Positions 11,935 to 24,384 of a stretch of 64,000 bases of DNA are shown here, in pieces. The notes below the pieces were generated by a model. It was not told the DNA's origin. It saw only the letters and a list, made by a program, of their open reading frames with translations, and made no database searches. Each line of letters starts with the position of its first letter. The first letter of the stretch is position 1. The translations under genes and the position numbers were made by a program. Source of the stretch: Tridacna crocea (taxonomy: Eukaryota > Mollusca > Bivalvia > Cardiida > Cardiidae); contig OX031061.1 in assembly GCA_943736015.1 (NCBI GenBank), forward strand, positions 57,976,192-58,040,191, written 5' to 3'.

Positions 11935-14900
11935 TGAAATGCAGGTTCAAATAACACCTCCCCTTCATACACCAACACCATCGAGCATGAGTCGCAGATT
12001 CTGATGTCAGCCTGTAAGATATTCAGAATTGCCAGCTCAACCTCCATACACCAACAGCATCGATCATGAGTCGCAGATTCTGATGTCGGCCTGTCAGATA
12101 TGCAGAATTGCTAGGTCAACCTCCTAACGCAAACACCATCGAGCATGAGTCGCAGATTCTAATGTCAGCCTGTCTGATATTCAGAATTGCCCGCTCAACC
12201 TCTATACACCAACACCATCGAGCATGAGTCCTGGATTCTGATGTCAGCCTGTGAGATATCAGAATTGCCAGCTCAACCTCCTTATGAAAACACCATCGAG
12301 CATGAGTCGCAGATTCTGATGTCAGCCTGTCTGATATTCAGAATTGCCCGCTCAACCTCCATACACCAACACCATCGAGCATGAGTCCTGGATTCTGATG
12401 TCAGCCTGTCAAATATCAGAATTGCCAGCTCAACCTCCTCACGCAAACACCATCGAGTATGAGATGCAGATTCTAATGTCAGCCTGTCTGATATTCAGAA
12501 TTGCCTGCTCAACATCCATACACCAACACCATTGAGTATGAGTCCTGGATTCTGATGTCAGCCTGTGAGATATCAGAATTGCCAGCTCAACCTCCTCACG
12601 CAAACACCATCGAGCTTTAGTCGCAGATTCTGATGTCAGCCTGTCTGATATCCAGAATTGCCCACTCAACCTCCTTACCCAAACACCATCGAGCATGAGT
12701 CGCAGATTCTGATGTCAGCCTGTCAGATATCCAGAATTGCCCGCTCAACCTCTTTACGCAAACACCATCGAGCATGAGTCGCAGATTCTAATGTCAGCCT
12801 GTCTGATATTCAGAATTGCCCGCTCAACCTCCATACACCACAACCATCGAGCATGAGTCGCAGATTCTGATGTCAGCCTGTCTGATATCCAGAATTGCCC
12901 GCTCAACCTCCATACACCAACACCATCGAGCATGAGTCCTGGATTCTGATGTCAGCCTGTCAGATATAAAGAATTGACAGCTCCACCTCCTTACACAAAC
13001 ACCATCGAGCATGAGTCGCATATTCTAATGTCAGCCTGTCAGATATCCAGAATTGCCTGCTCAACCTCCTTACGCAAACACCATCGGGCAATGAGTCTTA
13101 GATTATGATGTCAGCCTGTCAGATATCCAGAATTGCCCACTCAACCTCCTCACACCAACACAATCGAGCATGGGTTGCAGATTCTAATGTCAGCCTGTCA
13201 GATATCCAGAACTGCCCGCTCAACCTCCTTATGCAAACACCATCGAGCATGAGACGCAGATTCTGATGTCAGCCTCTCAGATATCCAGAATTGCCCGCTC
13301 AACCTCCTTACCCAAACACCATCGAGCATGAGTCGCAGATTCTGATGTCAGCCTGTCAGATATCCAGGATTGCCCGCTCAACCTCCTTAAGCAAACACCA
13401 TCGAGCATGAGTCGCAGATTCTGATGTCAGCCTGTCAGATATCCAGAATTGCCCGCTCAACCTCCTTATGCAAACACCATCGAGCATGAGTCGCAGATTC
13501 TAATGTCAGCCTGTCTGATATTCAGAATTGCCCGCTCAACCTCCATACGCCACAACCATCGAGCATGAGTTGCAGATTTTGATGTCAGCCTGTCAGATAT
13601 TCAGAATTGCCTGCTCAACCTCCATACACCAACACCATCGAGCATGAGTCCTGGATTCTGATGTCAGCCTGTCAGATATAAAGAATTGACAGCTCCACCT
13701 CCTTACACAAACACCATCGAGCATGAGTCGCAGATTCTGATGTCAGCCTGTCAGATATCCAGAATTGCCTGCTCAACCTCCTTACGCAAACACCATCGGG
13801 CAATGAATCTTAGATTATGATGTCAGCCTGTCAGATATCCAGAATTGCCTGCTCAACCTCCTCACACCAACACAATTGAGCATGAGTCCTGGATTCTGAT
13901 GTCAGCCTATCAGATATCCAGAATTGCCCACTCAACCTCCTCACACCAACACAATCGAGCATGGGTTGCAGATTCTAATGTCAGCCTGTCAGATATCCAA
14001 AACTGCCCGCTCAACCTCCTTATGCAAACACCATCGAGCATGAGACGCAGATTCTGATGTCAGCCTCTCAGATATCCAGAATTGCCCGCTCAACCTCCTT
14101 ACCCAAACACCATCGAGCATGAGTCGCAGATTCTGATGTCAGCCTGTCAGATATCCAGGATTGCCCGCTCAACCTCCTTAAGCAAACACCATCGAGCATG
14201 AGTCGCAGATTCTGATGTCAGCCTGTCAGATATCCAGAATTGCCCGCTCAACCTCCTTATGCAAACACCATCGAGCATGAGTCGCAGATTCTAATGTCAG
14301 CCTGTCTGATATTCAGAATTGCCCGCTCAACCTCCATACGCCACAACCATCGAGCATGAGTTGCAGATTTTGATGTCAGCCTGTCAGATATTCAGAATTG
14401 CCTGCTCAACCTCCATACACCAACACCATCGAGCATGAGTCCTGGATTCTGATGTCAGCCTGTCAGATATAAAGAATTGACAGCTCCACCTCCTTACACA
14501 AACACCATCGAGCATGAGTCGCAGATTCTGATGTCAGCCTGTCAGATATCCAGAATTGCCTGCTCAACCTCCTTACGCAAACACCATCGGGCAATGAATC
14601 TTAGATTATGATGTCAGCCTGTCAGATATCCAGAATTGCCTGCTCAACCTCCTCACACCAACACAATTGAGCATGAGTCCTGGATTCTGATGTCAGCCTA
14701 TCAGATATCCAGAATTGCCCACTCAACCTCCTCACACCAACACAATCGAGCATGGGTTGCAGATTCTAATGTCAGCCTGTCAGATATCCAAAACTGCCCG
14801 CTCAACCTCCTTATGCAAACACCATCGAGCATGAGACGCAGATTCTGATGTCAGCCTCTCAGATATCCAGAATTGCCCGCTCAACCTCCTTACCCAAACA

Positions 14901-15705
14901 CCATCGAGCATGAGTCGCAGATTCTGATGTCAGCCTGTCAGATATCCAGGATTGCCCGCTCAACCTCCTTACCCAAACACCATCGAGCATAAGTCGCGGA
15001 TTCTAATGCAAGCCAGTCAGATATTCACAATTGCCAGCTCAACACCCTAACCTCATTACCATCGAGCATGAGTTGCAGATCCTGATGCCAGCCTGTCAGA
15101 TATTCAGAATTGCCTGCCTCCCTGTCATACACCAAGACCAGAGCATGAGTTGCAGATTCTGATGTCAGCCTATCAGATATTCAGAATTGCAAGCTCAACC
15201 TCCATTTACCAACAGCATCAACATAAGTTGCAGATTCTGATGTCTGCCTGTCAGATATTCAGAATTGACAGCTCAACCTCCTTACGTAAACACCATCGAG
15301 CATGAGTTGCAGACTCTAATGTCAGCCTGTCAGATATGCAGAATTGCCAGGTCAACCTCCTTACGCAAACACCATGGAGCATGAGTCGCAGATTCTGATG
15401 TCAGCCTGTCAGATATGTAGAATTACAAGGTCAACCTCCTTACACAAACACCAACGAGCATGAGTTGCAGATTCTAATATCAGCCTGTCAGATATTCAGA
15501 ATTGCCCGCTCAACTTCCATACACCAACACCATCGAGCATGGGTTGAAGATTCTAATGTCAGCCTGTCAGATTATCAGAATTGCTCGTTCAACTTCCTTA
15601 CGCAAATACCATAGAGCATGAGTCGGAGATTTTAATGTCAGCCTGTCAGATATTAAGAATTGTCTGCTCAATCTCCATACACCAACACCATCGAGTGATT
15701 CACAC
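11935..15705. repeat. 79-bp satellite array, about 47 monomers
   Basis: The monomer includes AACACCATCGAGCATGAGTC, GCAGATTCTGATGTCAGCCT, GTCAGATATCCAGAATTGCC and a C-GCTCAACCTCC tail. The spacing of the TCGAGCATGA mark is 79 bp (11981, 12060, 12139). 79 is not a multiple of 3, so no frame runs through it. Divergence rises toward 15 kb. Most monomers carry TGATGTCA, others TAATGTCA. Confidence 0.95.
13147..15000. repeat. 791-bp higher-order repeat within the 79-bp satellite
   Basis: Ten-monomer blocks are almost identical at a 791-bp offset. The CTCACACCAACACAATCGAG variant recurs at 13147, 13938 and 14729, and an identical 70-codon open stretch begins at 13845 and 14636. The block is present about 2.3 times, indicating recent segmental amplification. 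Confidence 0.92.
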
Positions 15706-16325
15706 TCTTTAAACAGCCTGAACTGCAGTTTTTCTCACTAGCAGTAACAATGTATCTTTAGGAAACTATGAGTAATATATACTTTTGGCATACTACTACT
15801 ACTACTATATTTTAAAAACCCATGAAAATCATAATTTTGCATTAAAGGAATTGCAATTTTATTTTGGATATCAAGAATAATAATGGTTAATGGAATGAAG
15901 CTTATTATATTTTTGTATTTTGGCTCATGAAACCAGGCCATGTATATGCATAGAACTGTATAGTAATGGGGAGTTCCTGGTATTATGCCATACTTTTAAA
16001 GTATACTCATTATTTGTGTAAATGATATGTTCGAATATTAGATTATAAACAATCAAAGGTAGGGTGTAAGACGATGCTGTTTATAAATGATTCTACATGG
16101 GTTACAGTGCTGTGTTACGCGGTAAGTCTTTAACTCTTATCGACTCCAACAAGACTAGTGATGTCCTAAACAGTTATAAACCCCATTAATGTCTGGCTAC
16201 TCATATTTTAAGTCCTTCTGAAATTGGGTACCTGTCTGCTGTAATTGATATAAAATAGCTGTAATGTTTATATAGCTGCTGAGCCAGTAGTCTATTCTAT
16301 CTGATATTACCATTTTGAGATGTCT
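15706..16325. other. Apparently unique sequence, no gene seen
   Basis: AT-rich, no open frame of note; a short (TAC)n run near 15794. Confidence 0.5.
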
Positions 16326-16329
16326 TAAG

Positions 16330-16560
16330 AATAAACTCCTTAACAAAGAAACAAATTAACAAATGCAAAGCCCAAGTACAAACTGCATCTGACGGGATTT
16401 GAAACCATGAAGGACAAAGATCCTCGTTTTTCAAGGTTAAAAGACCAAATACCATAACCACTGTGCCAAAGAGATATCTCCCTAATGCAGTGGTCAGGTA
16501 TTATATTTAAATCGGGACAAAGCTATGCATATAGGAGTGGTCTCCCATAATAGATAAAAC
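16330..16560 (-). mobile_element. tRNA-like composite dispersed repeat (SINE candidate)
   Basis: In reverse complement it reads GGGAGACCACTCC... then CTTTGGCACAGTGGTTATGG (A-box-like) and GGTTTCAAATCCCGTC (B-box-like). Further copies: 46836-47050 (-) and 56465-56960 (+, interrupted by a P1), plus a partial one near 57045-57190. It has an undisturbed TTAA at 16437-16440. Confidence 0.7.
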
Positions 16561-16906
16561 AGATGTCTGACTAAAACAAGACTGGTCATAATGCTCAGTG
16601 GACAAAATTTCTGTTGGTTAAAATGGATCATGAACAGGTATGCGCTAATTTATTTTTTTTATTACTGGTCATGAAAATAATACAGCTTAGTAATTTGTAA
16701 TCTGATTTCATGTATTTTTTGAAAATATTAGTACTTAAAAGAAAATTGTATTAATAATCACAAATTTTATTAATTTGATACAATGTCCCAAACTTAGGAT
16801 ACTGGGCACAGGGGTGTACCCAATGACATAAACCTTAGTAATATGTATGATATGTACTGATATCACTTTTCATAAGTTTAAATGTAATACCCATTTATTC
16901 TCACAG

Positions 16907-17041
16907 ATGGTACAGATGGACTGCACAGGCCGGCGTGGTTCAATACTTTTTGCAGATGCATCAGGCGCTCTCTTGACAGACTGTGGATCATATACAGAAA
17001 CGGGATTAGACTCAAAAAGCAATGATGGGTGCTGTTCCTGA
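16907..17041 (+). CDS. Possible orphan terminal exon, unrecognised
   Basis: The frame after an acceptor-like TTCTCACAG is open for 44 codons and ends ...DSKSNDGCCS-stop. The C-terminal CC is reminiscent of prenylated small GTPases, but no GTPase motif or companion exon is visible. Weak call, based on splice-site look and codon composition only. Confidence 0.2.
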   Translation: MVQMDCTGRRGSILFADASGALLTDCGSYTETGLDSKSNDGCCS

Positions 17042-17170
17042 CATTATTGTACAAAATATTTGGATCTGAACAGAATATCTTCCAAGTGTGAAAGCCAACC
17101 TCTGCTAGTTTTCAGATGACAAATATGCAATATGTATCTGTTCCAGTATTCAGAGGGCCAAGTGTGGGGC

Positions 17171-17690
17171 TGCTGGTGTAAAGAGTCTTAAACAACAGTC
17201 CTACAGTACATACCACTGTCTGCGGGTGTAAAGGGTCTTAAACAACAGTCCTACAGTACATACCACTGTCTGCTGGTGTAAAGGGTCTTTAACAACTGCC
17301 CTACAGTACATACCACTGTCTGCGGGTGTAAAGGGTCTTTAACAACAGTCCAACAGTACATGCCTCTGTCCATCAGTGTAAAGGATCTTTAACAACAGTC
17401 CTACAGTACATGCCACTGTCTTCGGGTGTAAAGGGTCTTTAACAACAGTCCAACAGTACATGCCTCTGTCCATCAGTGTAAAGGGTCTTGAACATCAATC
17501 CTACAGTGCATGCCTCTGTCTGCCAGTGTAAGGTATCTTGAACAACAATCCTACAGTACATACCACTGTCTGTGGGTGTAGAGGGTCTTGAACAACAGTC
17601 CTATAGTATATGCCACTGTCTACCGATGTAAAGGGTTTTGAACAACGATTCTACAGTACATGCCATTTTCTCCAGATGTAAAGAATCTTG
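17171..17690. repeat. 50-bp tandem repeat, about 10 copies
   Basis: The unit begins GGTGTAAAGGGTCTTAAACA and continues with ACAGTCCTACAGTACATACC and ACTGTCTGC. Marks at 17175, 17225 and 17275 set the period. Later copies are more diverged. Confidence 0.92.
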
Positions 17691-17850
17691 CAGATCAGTT
17701 CCTCAATACAGGAAACAGCCGTCCTGTCACCATATATAGGGCAAAAAGGTACACAGAAAAGATGTGCCTTTTGATGGCTGTTATTTGCATTTCATTATGA
17801 ATGATGAAAGAAGAACTAGATTGATAAACTAGATAGAGAGTCCTCAGTGT

Positions 17851-18042
17851 CCTCTTTACCAAATGACAAAATTTTAGACTGGTCCAAATTGAATGCATTT
17901 GCAGACGACACACATAAAAGTGACTGAAAATTTGAAACTTGTTTAGTGAAGGGTAGAAAACATTGTGGGAAAAGGAGAAAAGGGTGGTTGCAAACTAAAG
18001 ACTTCTTCTCAGTAAAGTAGGGGTTGTGTGGTAATGGGTTAA
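17851..18042 (+). mobile_element. P1 element lacking the right hairpin arm
   Basis: Both ends are present (CTTTACCAAATGAC... and ...GGTAATGGGTTAA), but after GGAGAAAAGGGTGG the sequence jumps to CTTCTTCTCAG. The second palindrome arm is deleted. Confidence 0.85.
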
Positions 18043-19715
18043 AATCTTATTATTATGCAAAAATGTGTAGTCATAATATTTCATTTACTATAATGTAATG
18101 TGGTAAAAGAAATTCATGAGTAAATAAAGATTTGGAACCCAATTATCTAGCATCCAATATTTTATGGATTTGCCTGAAAGTGCCTAAATATGATCCATAA
18201 AGAATTACCAACTATTTTGAAATTTCACCTCTTATTTATTTTTATGATAGAGTTTTATTTTTTTTATTTGATTTATGTTATTTCATTGCTTTCTGCCCTG
18301 GATTTTTAGTATTTTTTTTTTTTTGTGAAAACCGAGAGGTCAAACTCATAGCCACAGTGTTCTGCTGCTAAACAAATCTTCATCAGTCACATTATCAAAC
18401 AATGATACTGGGTCAACAGGAATTGTTCAGGACATAGCTGCTCAAACATAACTCAAACAACCCAGCAGCAGTCAATTTTTATAATTACCATACCAGATTG
18501 TCTGTTGCGTAATTTGTAATAAGCGCACTAGAGAACAATGGTGTCAATAACTAATATGGTGTAAGAATCCTTCTTGCAAAATGATTTGACCCATACTTCT
18601 AGAGAAAAAGTGGGGCAAGATTGACAGAAGAAGAATCATCAGTAAGGTCATTGTTTCTTTTTTTTTTAACTGTCACATAATCATGAAATTCTGGAATTTT
18701 TTACCACCATAATATAAATTATCTAGGTCTATGCAAATCTATATGGACAGTAAAACCTACTTACTATGTTGCACCACTGCGAGATTGCTAAATGGGTCAT
18801 AGTATCAAAAGTAGTAGCACATGAAATTTGGCAGTAGCACTTGAATACACATTGCACTGTTTCATGGAGCTGTCAGAGAGCTTGGTGGTACATAATTTAT
18901 ATTTGCTTCAGATTTTGGCAATGGGGTACCACTAAAAGACTTCAGGTCATGACTATGAGCAGGTGTTCCTGAAAGGAAAAAATTTAGGCTGCCCAAGTTG
19001 GTTGGGATTTAGCAAAAATCACAATCAACTGACATGCATTTTTTTTTTTTTGTTGCTGCTGTTGTTGTTTATTTTTTTCATAGACAATGGATATACTTTG
19101 GAGAGCATCAGTTGAAAAAGTCAAGCTTGGGCTGTTTAGAGATGTGTGAAGTTCCATATATGGTCATTGTGGTCCAGAAACTTTCATGTAACTGAGAGAC
19201 TTTGAAATGGGATGAGGTAATGGTGAATTTATTTTCTAAATTTAATTTAGAATCTGAATTAGGGAAATTTAAAAGTTTTTGGACTGACAAGAACTTTGTA
19301 AAAAGTCCTTTGCAAAATAAAAATTCTATGAATGCTTTGTTTTCAAGTTTGCAAATGCCAAACAGTTAAATTTCTTCAAAGACAACAAATTTCTTTTTAG
19401 ACTGCTTAATTCTAATTCAAATTATTCTATTTTAGAATTTGATATTCATTTATTTACTACATAATGAAAGGGAAACTCGAAAATACATCTCAAGCGCATG
19501 CAAGTGGAAAATGCTATTTTTTCAGTTTGCAGTGCAAGACCTGATATGGGCAATACAGACTTAAGGATCCAAGAGATCCTGCTTGGGCTGGGCTTTGAAC
19601 CTGCACAGCCTATGTACAAAATGGCATTGATAGTCAATGGAAAGTTTCTGGATATTGACCAAAGTTGTATGCTAGCTGCCTCTTTAATTTCAAGCTTTGC
19701 ATTATGCAGATCATA
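18043..19715. other. AT-rich intergenic DNA, nothing supportable
   Basis: Poly-T runs and a short TGTTGCTGCTGTTGTTG tract near 19050; no gene or recognised repeat. Confidence 0.5.
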
Positions 19716-19927
19716 TTAATTTTTTACCAAACGGCAAAATTTTAGACTCGTCCACATTGAAAGCATTTGCAGATGACAGAATTTTAAATTTGTCGTGAAA
19801 GGTAGAGAACATAATGGAAAAAGGAGAAAATACTGGTTACCTGCATTTTTCTCCTTTTCCCACTAAGTTTTCTATAGGCTTCTTTCTCAGGGTCGTCAAA
19901 AGTAGGGATTGTGTGGTAATGGGTTAA
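19716..19927 (+). mobile_element. P1 element
   Basis: TTAA at both limits; palindrome slightly degraded in the right arm (CTGCATTTTTCTCC). Confidence 0.88.
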
Positions 19928-20321
19928 CCTGAAAAAAATTTTTGTATATAATGGTAGGAAATGTATTGACAGGGGCATTCGCATTGACAGTGTGAACTTA
20001 CAGTGGCAAAAGGAGCCAGACTGCTTTGGACTTGAGGGCCGCAAGTTCCATTTTGATATGTGTAAGCCTTTTTTCATATTATTTCCCATTTCATTGTTTG
20101 TCTAGCTGTCCTTCTTGAGATCTCTTAAAACTATTTCTGTGCACAGTAAGATTTGAATGATAGATGCTAGCATTGTTTAAGGTCTTTCATTATACATCTT
20201 CATCATCTAGGATTCATATCTACATGCACTACCAAAAAATGCAACTTCATGGGAGGGCCATTGATATTTTTAGTATTGCAGTTTCTATTGGAATGCTCTT
20301 TGACAGGAGTGTTTCATGATT

Positions 20322-20552
20322 TTAACTCTTTACCAAATGACAAAATTTTAGACTGGTCCGAATTGAAAGCATTTGCAGACGACAAAATAAGAGTGACTTA
20401 AAAATTGAAATATGTTTTGGGAAGGGAAGAAAACATTGTGGGAAAAGGAGAAAATACTGGTTACCAGTGTTTTCTCCTTTTCCCTCAATGTTTTCAGAAG
20501 GCTTCTTTTTCAGGGTCGTTAAAAGTTGGGATTGTGTGGTAAAGTCAGTTAA
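20322..20552 (+). mobile_element. P1 element
   Basis: TTAA at 20322-20325; right end ...GTGTGGTAAAGTCAGTTAA carries a short extra CA. The central inverted repeat is complete. Confidence 0.88.
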
Positions 20553-20774
20553 GCATTTGTCCAATTTTGATAATGTGATTCCGTCTAAGACAATTCCGGG
20601 TCTCTTTCAGATGATGTAAAGAAGATCTGACGGCCTCCATGTGGCTGTGACATCATGAATGGTTCATGATCTGTCTGTGACTGAAAATGTAAGAATGTTT
20701 TTATGTGGAGATGTTTCACCCATGTTGTGAGTATTCAGGTAATTTCTTTCTTTCTTGGAGCTAAATTCCTTTTC

Positions 20775-21001
20775 TTAACGCTTCATAAAACAACAAAATT
20801 TTGGACTTGTCCAAATTAAAAGCACTTGCAGATGAAAATTTAAATGTGACTCAAATGAGGAAATTGGCCATTGGCAGGGTAGAAAACATAGTGGGAAAAG
20901 GATTCTCCTGGTTACCAGCATTTTCTCCTTTTCCAACAATGTTTTCATCAACCTTCTTCCTTAGGGTCATTAAAAATTGGGATTGTGTGGTAAAGGATTA
21001 A
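20775..21001 (+). mobile_element. P1 element, first of a three-element chain
   Basis: Bounded by TTAA at 20775-20778 and 20998-21001; the second TTAA is also the left limit of the next element. Confidence 0.85.
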
Positions 21002-21221
21002 TCCTTTACCCCATAATGCATTTCTATCTCTAATGGACCCTAAATAACAGCAAGGAGGAAGCCATTTCTTATGTGTATATGACACCTTTTGATAGTGTAG
21101 AAAACATTGTGGCAAAAGGTGAAATTGCTCTTCACAAGCAATTTCATCTTTTGCCACAATGTTTTCCAAAGACTCCTACAAGCAATGCATAGAAATGAGT
21201 ATCTATGGAGTAAAGGGTTAA
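20998..21221 (+). mobile_element. P2 element, middle of the chain
   Basis: TTAA-bounded. Ends are TCCTTTACCCCATAATGC and ATCTATGGAGTAAAGGG. The centre is a palindrome, GTGGCAAAAGGTGAAATTGC / GCAATTTCATCTTTTGCCAC. It shares GAAAACATTGTGG with P1 but is otherwise a different sequence. Confidence 0.85.
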
Positions 21222-21443
21222 CTCTTTACAAAACAACAAAATTTTGGACTTGTCAAAATTGAAGACATTTGTCTACAAAAATGTAAACATGCCTCAAATG
21301 ATGAAATTTGTCTCTGACAGGATAGAAAACATGGGAAAAGGAGAAAATGCTTGTTACTAGCATTTTCTCCTTTTCCTACAATATTTTCAAAAACCTTCTT
21401 TGCCAGGATGGTGAAAACCAGGGATTGTTTGGGAAAGAGTTAA
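21218..21443 (+). mobile_element. P1 element, third of the chain
   Basis: Begins at the TTAA that ends the P2 copy and ends at TTAA 21440-21443. Confidence 0.85.
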
Positions 21444-21753
21444 AAAAGCTGAAGGTGAAGGGCTTCATCTTCTTCATTTGTCCAGTCTTCTTTCTTCATT
21501 CCTACATTCTGTCTGTATCTGACCAATTCTATTGCTCTGTTTTCTTCTTTTTTATTCAGTGAACCTAGATAAGTATAGTGTTTTATACGTTTCCATCTGT
21601 TATTCACTGGAATTTATCCACCCAAATGACATTCTCACTGAATACACTTTTCTGATTGGACAGGTACCTGTAAGTCCAGCTGGTCTTATGAAATAATTCC
21701 AGCTGTCCCAATATTCAAAGAGTGCCTGCTCTTATATCATAGTTATGAGCTGT

Positions 21754-21963
21754 TTAAATTCTAGGTTTGTCCACATCAAAGGCATTTGCAATCAACAATA
21801 TAGAAGTGACTGAAAATTTGAAATTTTTGTTGTCAAGGGTAGAAAACATTGTAGGAAAAGAAGAAATTGCTGCTTACCAGCATTTTCTCCTTTTCCCAAA
21901 ATGTTTTCTAAAGGCTCCTTTCTCAGGGTCATCAAAAGTAGGGATTGTGTGGCAATGGGTTAA
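21754..21963 (+). mobile_element. P1 element, left end eroded
   Basis: The first 15 or so bases are missing (starts TTTAAATTCTAGG); right end ...GGCAATGGGTTAA intact. Confidence 0.8.
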
Positions 21964-23404
21964 AAGATGAAAATATTCTGACAATTGAGCCATGTATAAT
22001 TTAATATGCAGTACTGGTATTCCATAACAGTTAAGTTAGTGTTCTGTAAAGGCCATCAACTTTTACATTTCCCACTCTCAGTTTGATTAATAATGCTTGA
22101 CTTTTAAAGAAAAAGCTGAAAAATGTGCATTTGTCTGGTCACATGAAAGATTTTAAAAAAGATGAGGAACCCTTTAATTTTATCCTTAAGAATGGAATTT
22201 TTGGTAAAAAGGCTACTTTTTATGCAATGTTATCAGTGCAACTGCTTATTGGAAAACTATTGTAACTATGATTTTCAAAATTTTTCAGGAGAAGCAAAAA
22301 ACTTCCAAAAATTTTAATTATCAACAGGTTTTGATATATTTTGGAGTTAAATTCAATAAAATGATATTTAGAATAAATTACAATAAGAATTTGAAGAAAA
22401 CTAATTTCATTTATTGAAATATGCATAATTTTTTGTAATACATTAGTATACCATTCAAAATGGCAAAAATTGTGAATGTATGTTAATGGAAAAGTATTGT
22501 ATATATAAATACAATAGTTTTCCATTGAATATTCAATGAAATTTTTGACACTTTAGTATTGTATCTAATATAATTGTTTCAAAAAACAGTAAAGTTACCA
22601 AATTGTATCAAAGAATAAACAATTAATGCTTACTAAGGGAAGAAACCAATGTAGGAGAAAAGGTCTAGATAGCAAATCTAGTCATATAAGCATTTTATGT
22701 AATTATCATGGTATTTTAATTCAAAACTAAGGGATGATTGAGTATAAATTCAGCCCAAAAGTGAAAAACATGTATTATTACTTCAAATGATAACAGAGTT
22801 TATTCAATTAGAAAGCATATAACAAATTTGTCCATGTTACCAGTCATTCCATGATTATTGTACATCTTGTGTTCAAAAGACGCACTGTTTTGCACAGTAT
22901 AAAAGAATTGCTTGAGTGACTTAAACTGGTACGTACATCATTATAGTTACATGTATATGAAGTGCACACAAAACATATTGATCTCTTTATTTGCATCAAA
23001 TATGGCCAATAAAAGTGAGATGTCATGAAAAATGTCCATTCAATTACACGATCTTCCTTGTAAATTTTAATAAAATGTAAGATCATTTCAGTTGAAATAA
23101 GCATTAAGACAGCATGTATTCGAGTTAATTCACAGAATTATCACCAGCAGAATGCAAAAGACACATTTTTTACACAACAGTGCCATGTTAAACATTACAA
23201 AAAAAATAATAGGTAAAATTTTGGAAGTTGACATAATCTTGACAAAAATGCTGCTAACATATCCACTTTGCGCAAATCCATATATATTAGTAATAAAACC
23301 AATGTTTGTTTGCCTTAAACATAGTCATTGAAAAATTTAACATATTTTGAAAAATTGCCAAAAAACTTCCATGTAACGGAGATGACAGAGTGTAACGGAG
23401 ATGA
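21964..23404. other. AT-rich intergenic DNA, nothing supportable
   Basis: No motif-bearing ORF and no clear repeat of the families described here. Confidence 0.5.
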
Positions 23405-23706
23405 AAGACTTGGTCAGAATGTTTGTTTTGGTGATGTCTCAAAAGAGTTTGATAATGGGTAATTGTCGGGTCCAAAACTAAGTCACTTAGTGAAATCTTA
23501 GAAAAACTTTTTGTACGCTGTAGAGGCCACATTTTCAGTCCAATACTCATGAAACTTGGTCAGAATGTTTGTCTTATTGATATCTCAAAAGTGTTTGATG
23601 ATGGGTAATGTCTGATAAAAAACTAGGTGACTGGGAAACTAAATGCTTCATGTTTGGTCAATAGACTCAGGTGAGCGATTTCAGGGCCATCATGGCCCTC
23701 TTGTTC
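23405..23706 (+). mobile_element. Fragment of the 147-bp-repeat hairpin-ended element
   Basis: Opposite orientation to 2667-3400: CTTGGTCAGAATGTTTGT units, ending with GGTGAGCGATTTCAGGGCCATCATGGCCCTCTTGTT. Confidence 0.7.
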
Positions 23707-24384
23707 AAACTTGAATTTTGTATGATGCATATCTCCCATACTATACTAGCTGGGGTTATGAAATTTCACCACAAATACACTGCCATTATCTTCAGTCAAC
23801 AACAAAAATTTCTGCACTACTTTTTTTCTATACCTCCCCTTTGTGATCATTATGCCCCAACTTTACAACTTGGGGTAAGACGGGCGTATCTTGCGACAAT
23901 TTGCTGCTCTTGTTAGAGTTGTTAAAAGTCAGAATTGTAGGGTAAAGAATTAAGCTGCAAAGAGCAACTTAAGGACCATTTTGTAGACAGTGTAGATCAA
24001 GATCAGACAGCACAGAAACAGGACCTTTAGTGTACAACAGGGAGATTGTTTGAACCACAAAATAACAGTAAAATAACAGAATTTATTTTTATACTATTGG
24101 TTTCACTTATTTAGCAGGATAAAATACCAGCAGTTTCTCATTTTCACTACACTATTCATCCATTTTGTATTTCCACTGAGAATGTCTATACATTTTAGCC
24201 ATGCACAATGATGAAAAAGGGGCTTAATGCGTAGATCTGCAAAAAGTATCGACCCAGGTCAGCCTGCACAGTCGGCACACGTTAACCTGAGTTGAATCTT
24301 TTTGCTTTTGGTCAATAAGCTGCATGTACAAGGATAAATCTATCTCATAATCCAGTAATTTTTTAGATAAAAATTAATCATATT

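Noticed and set aside
11935-15705. Regularly spaced repeats reminiscent of a CRISPR array
   Set aside because: The whole 79-bp unit is conserved, there are no unique spacers, and the DNA is eukaryotic; it is a satellite.
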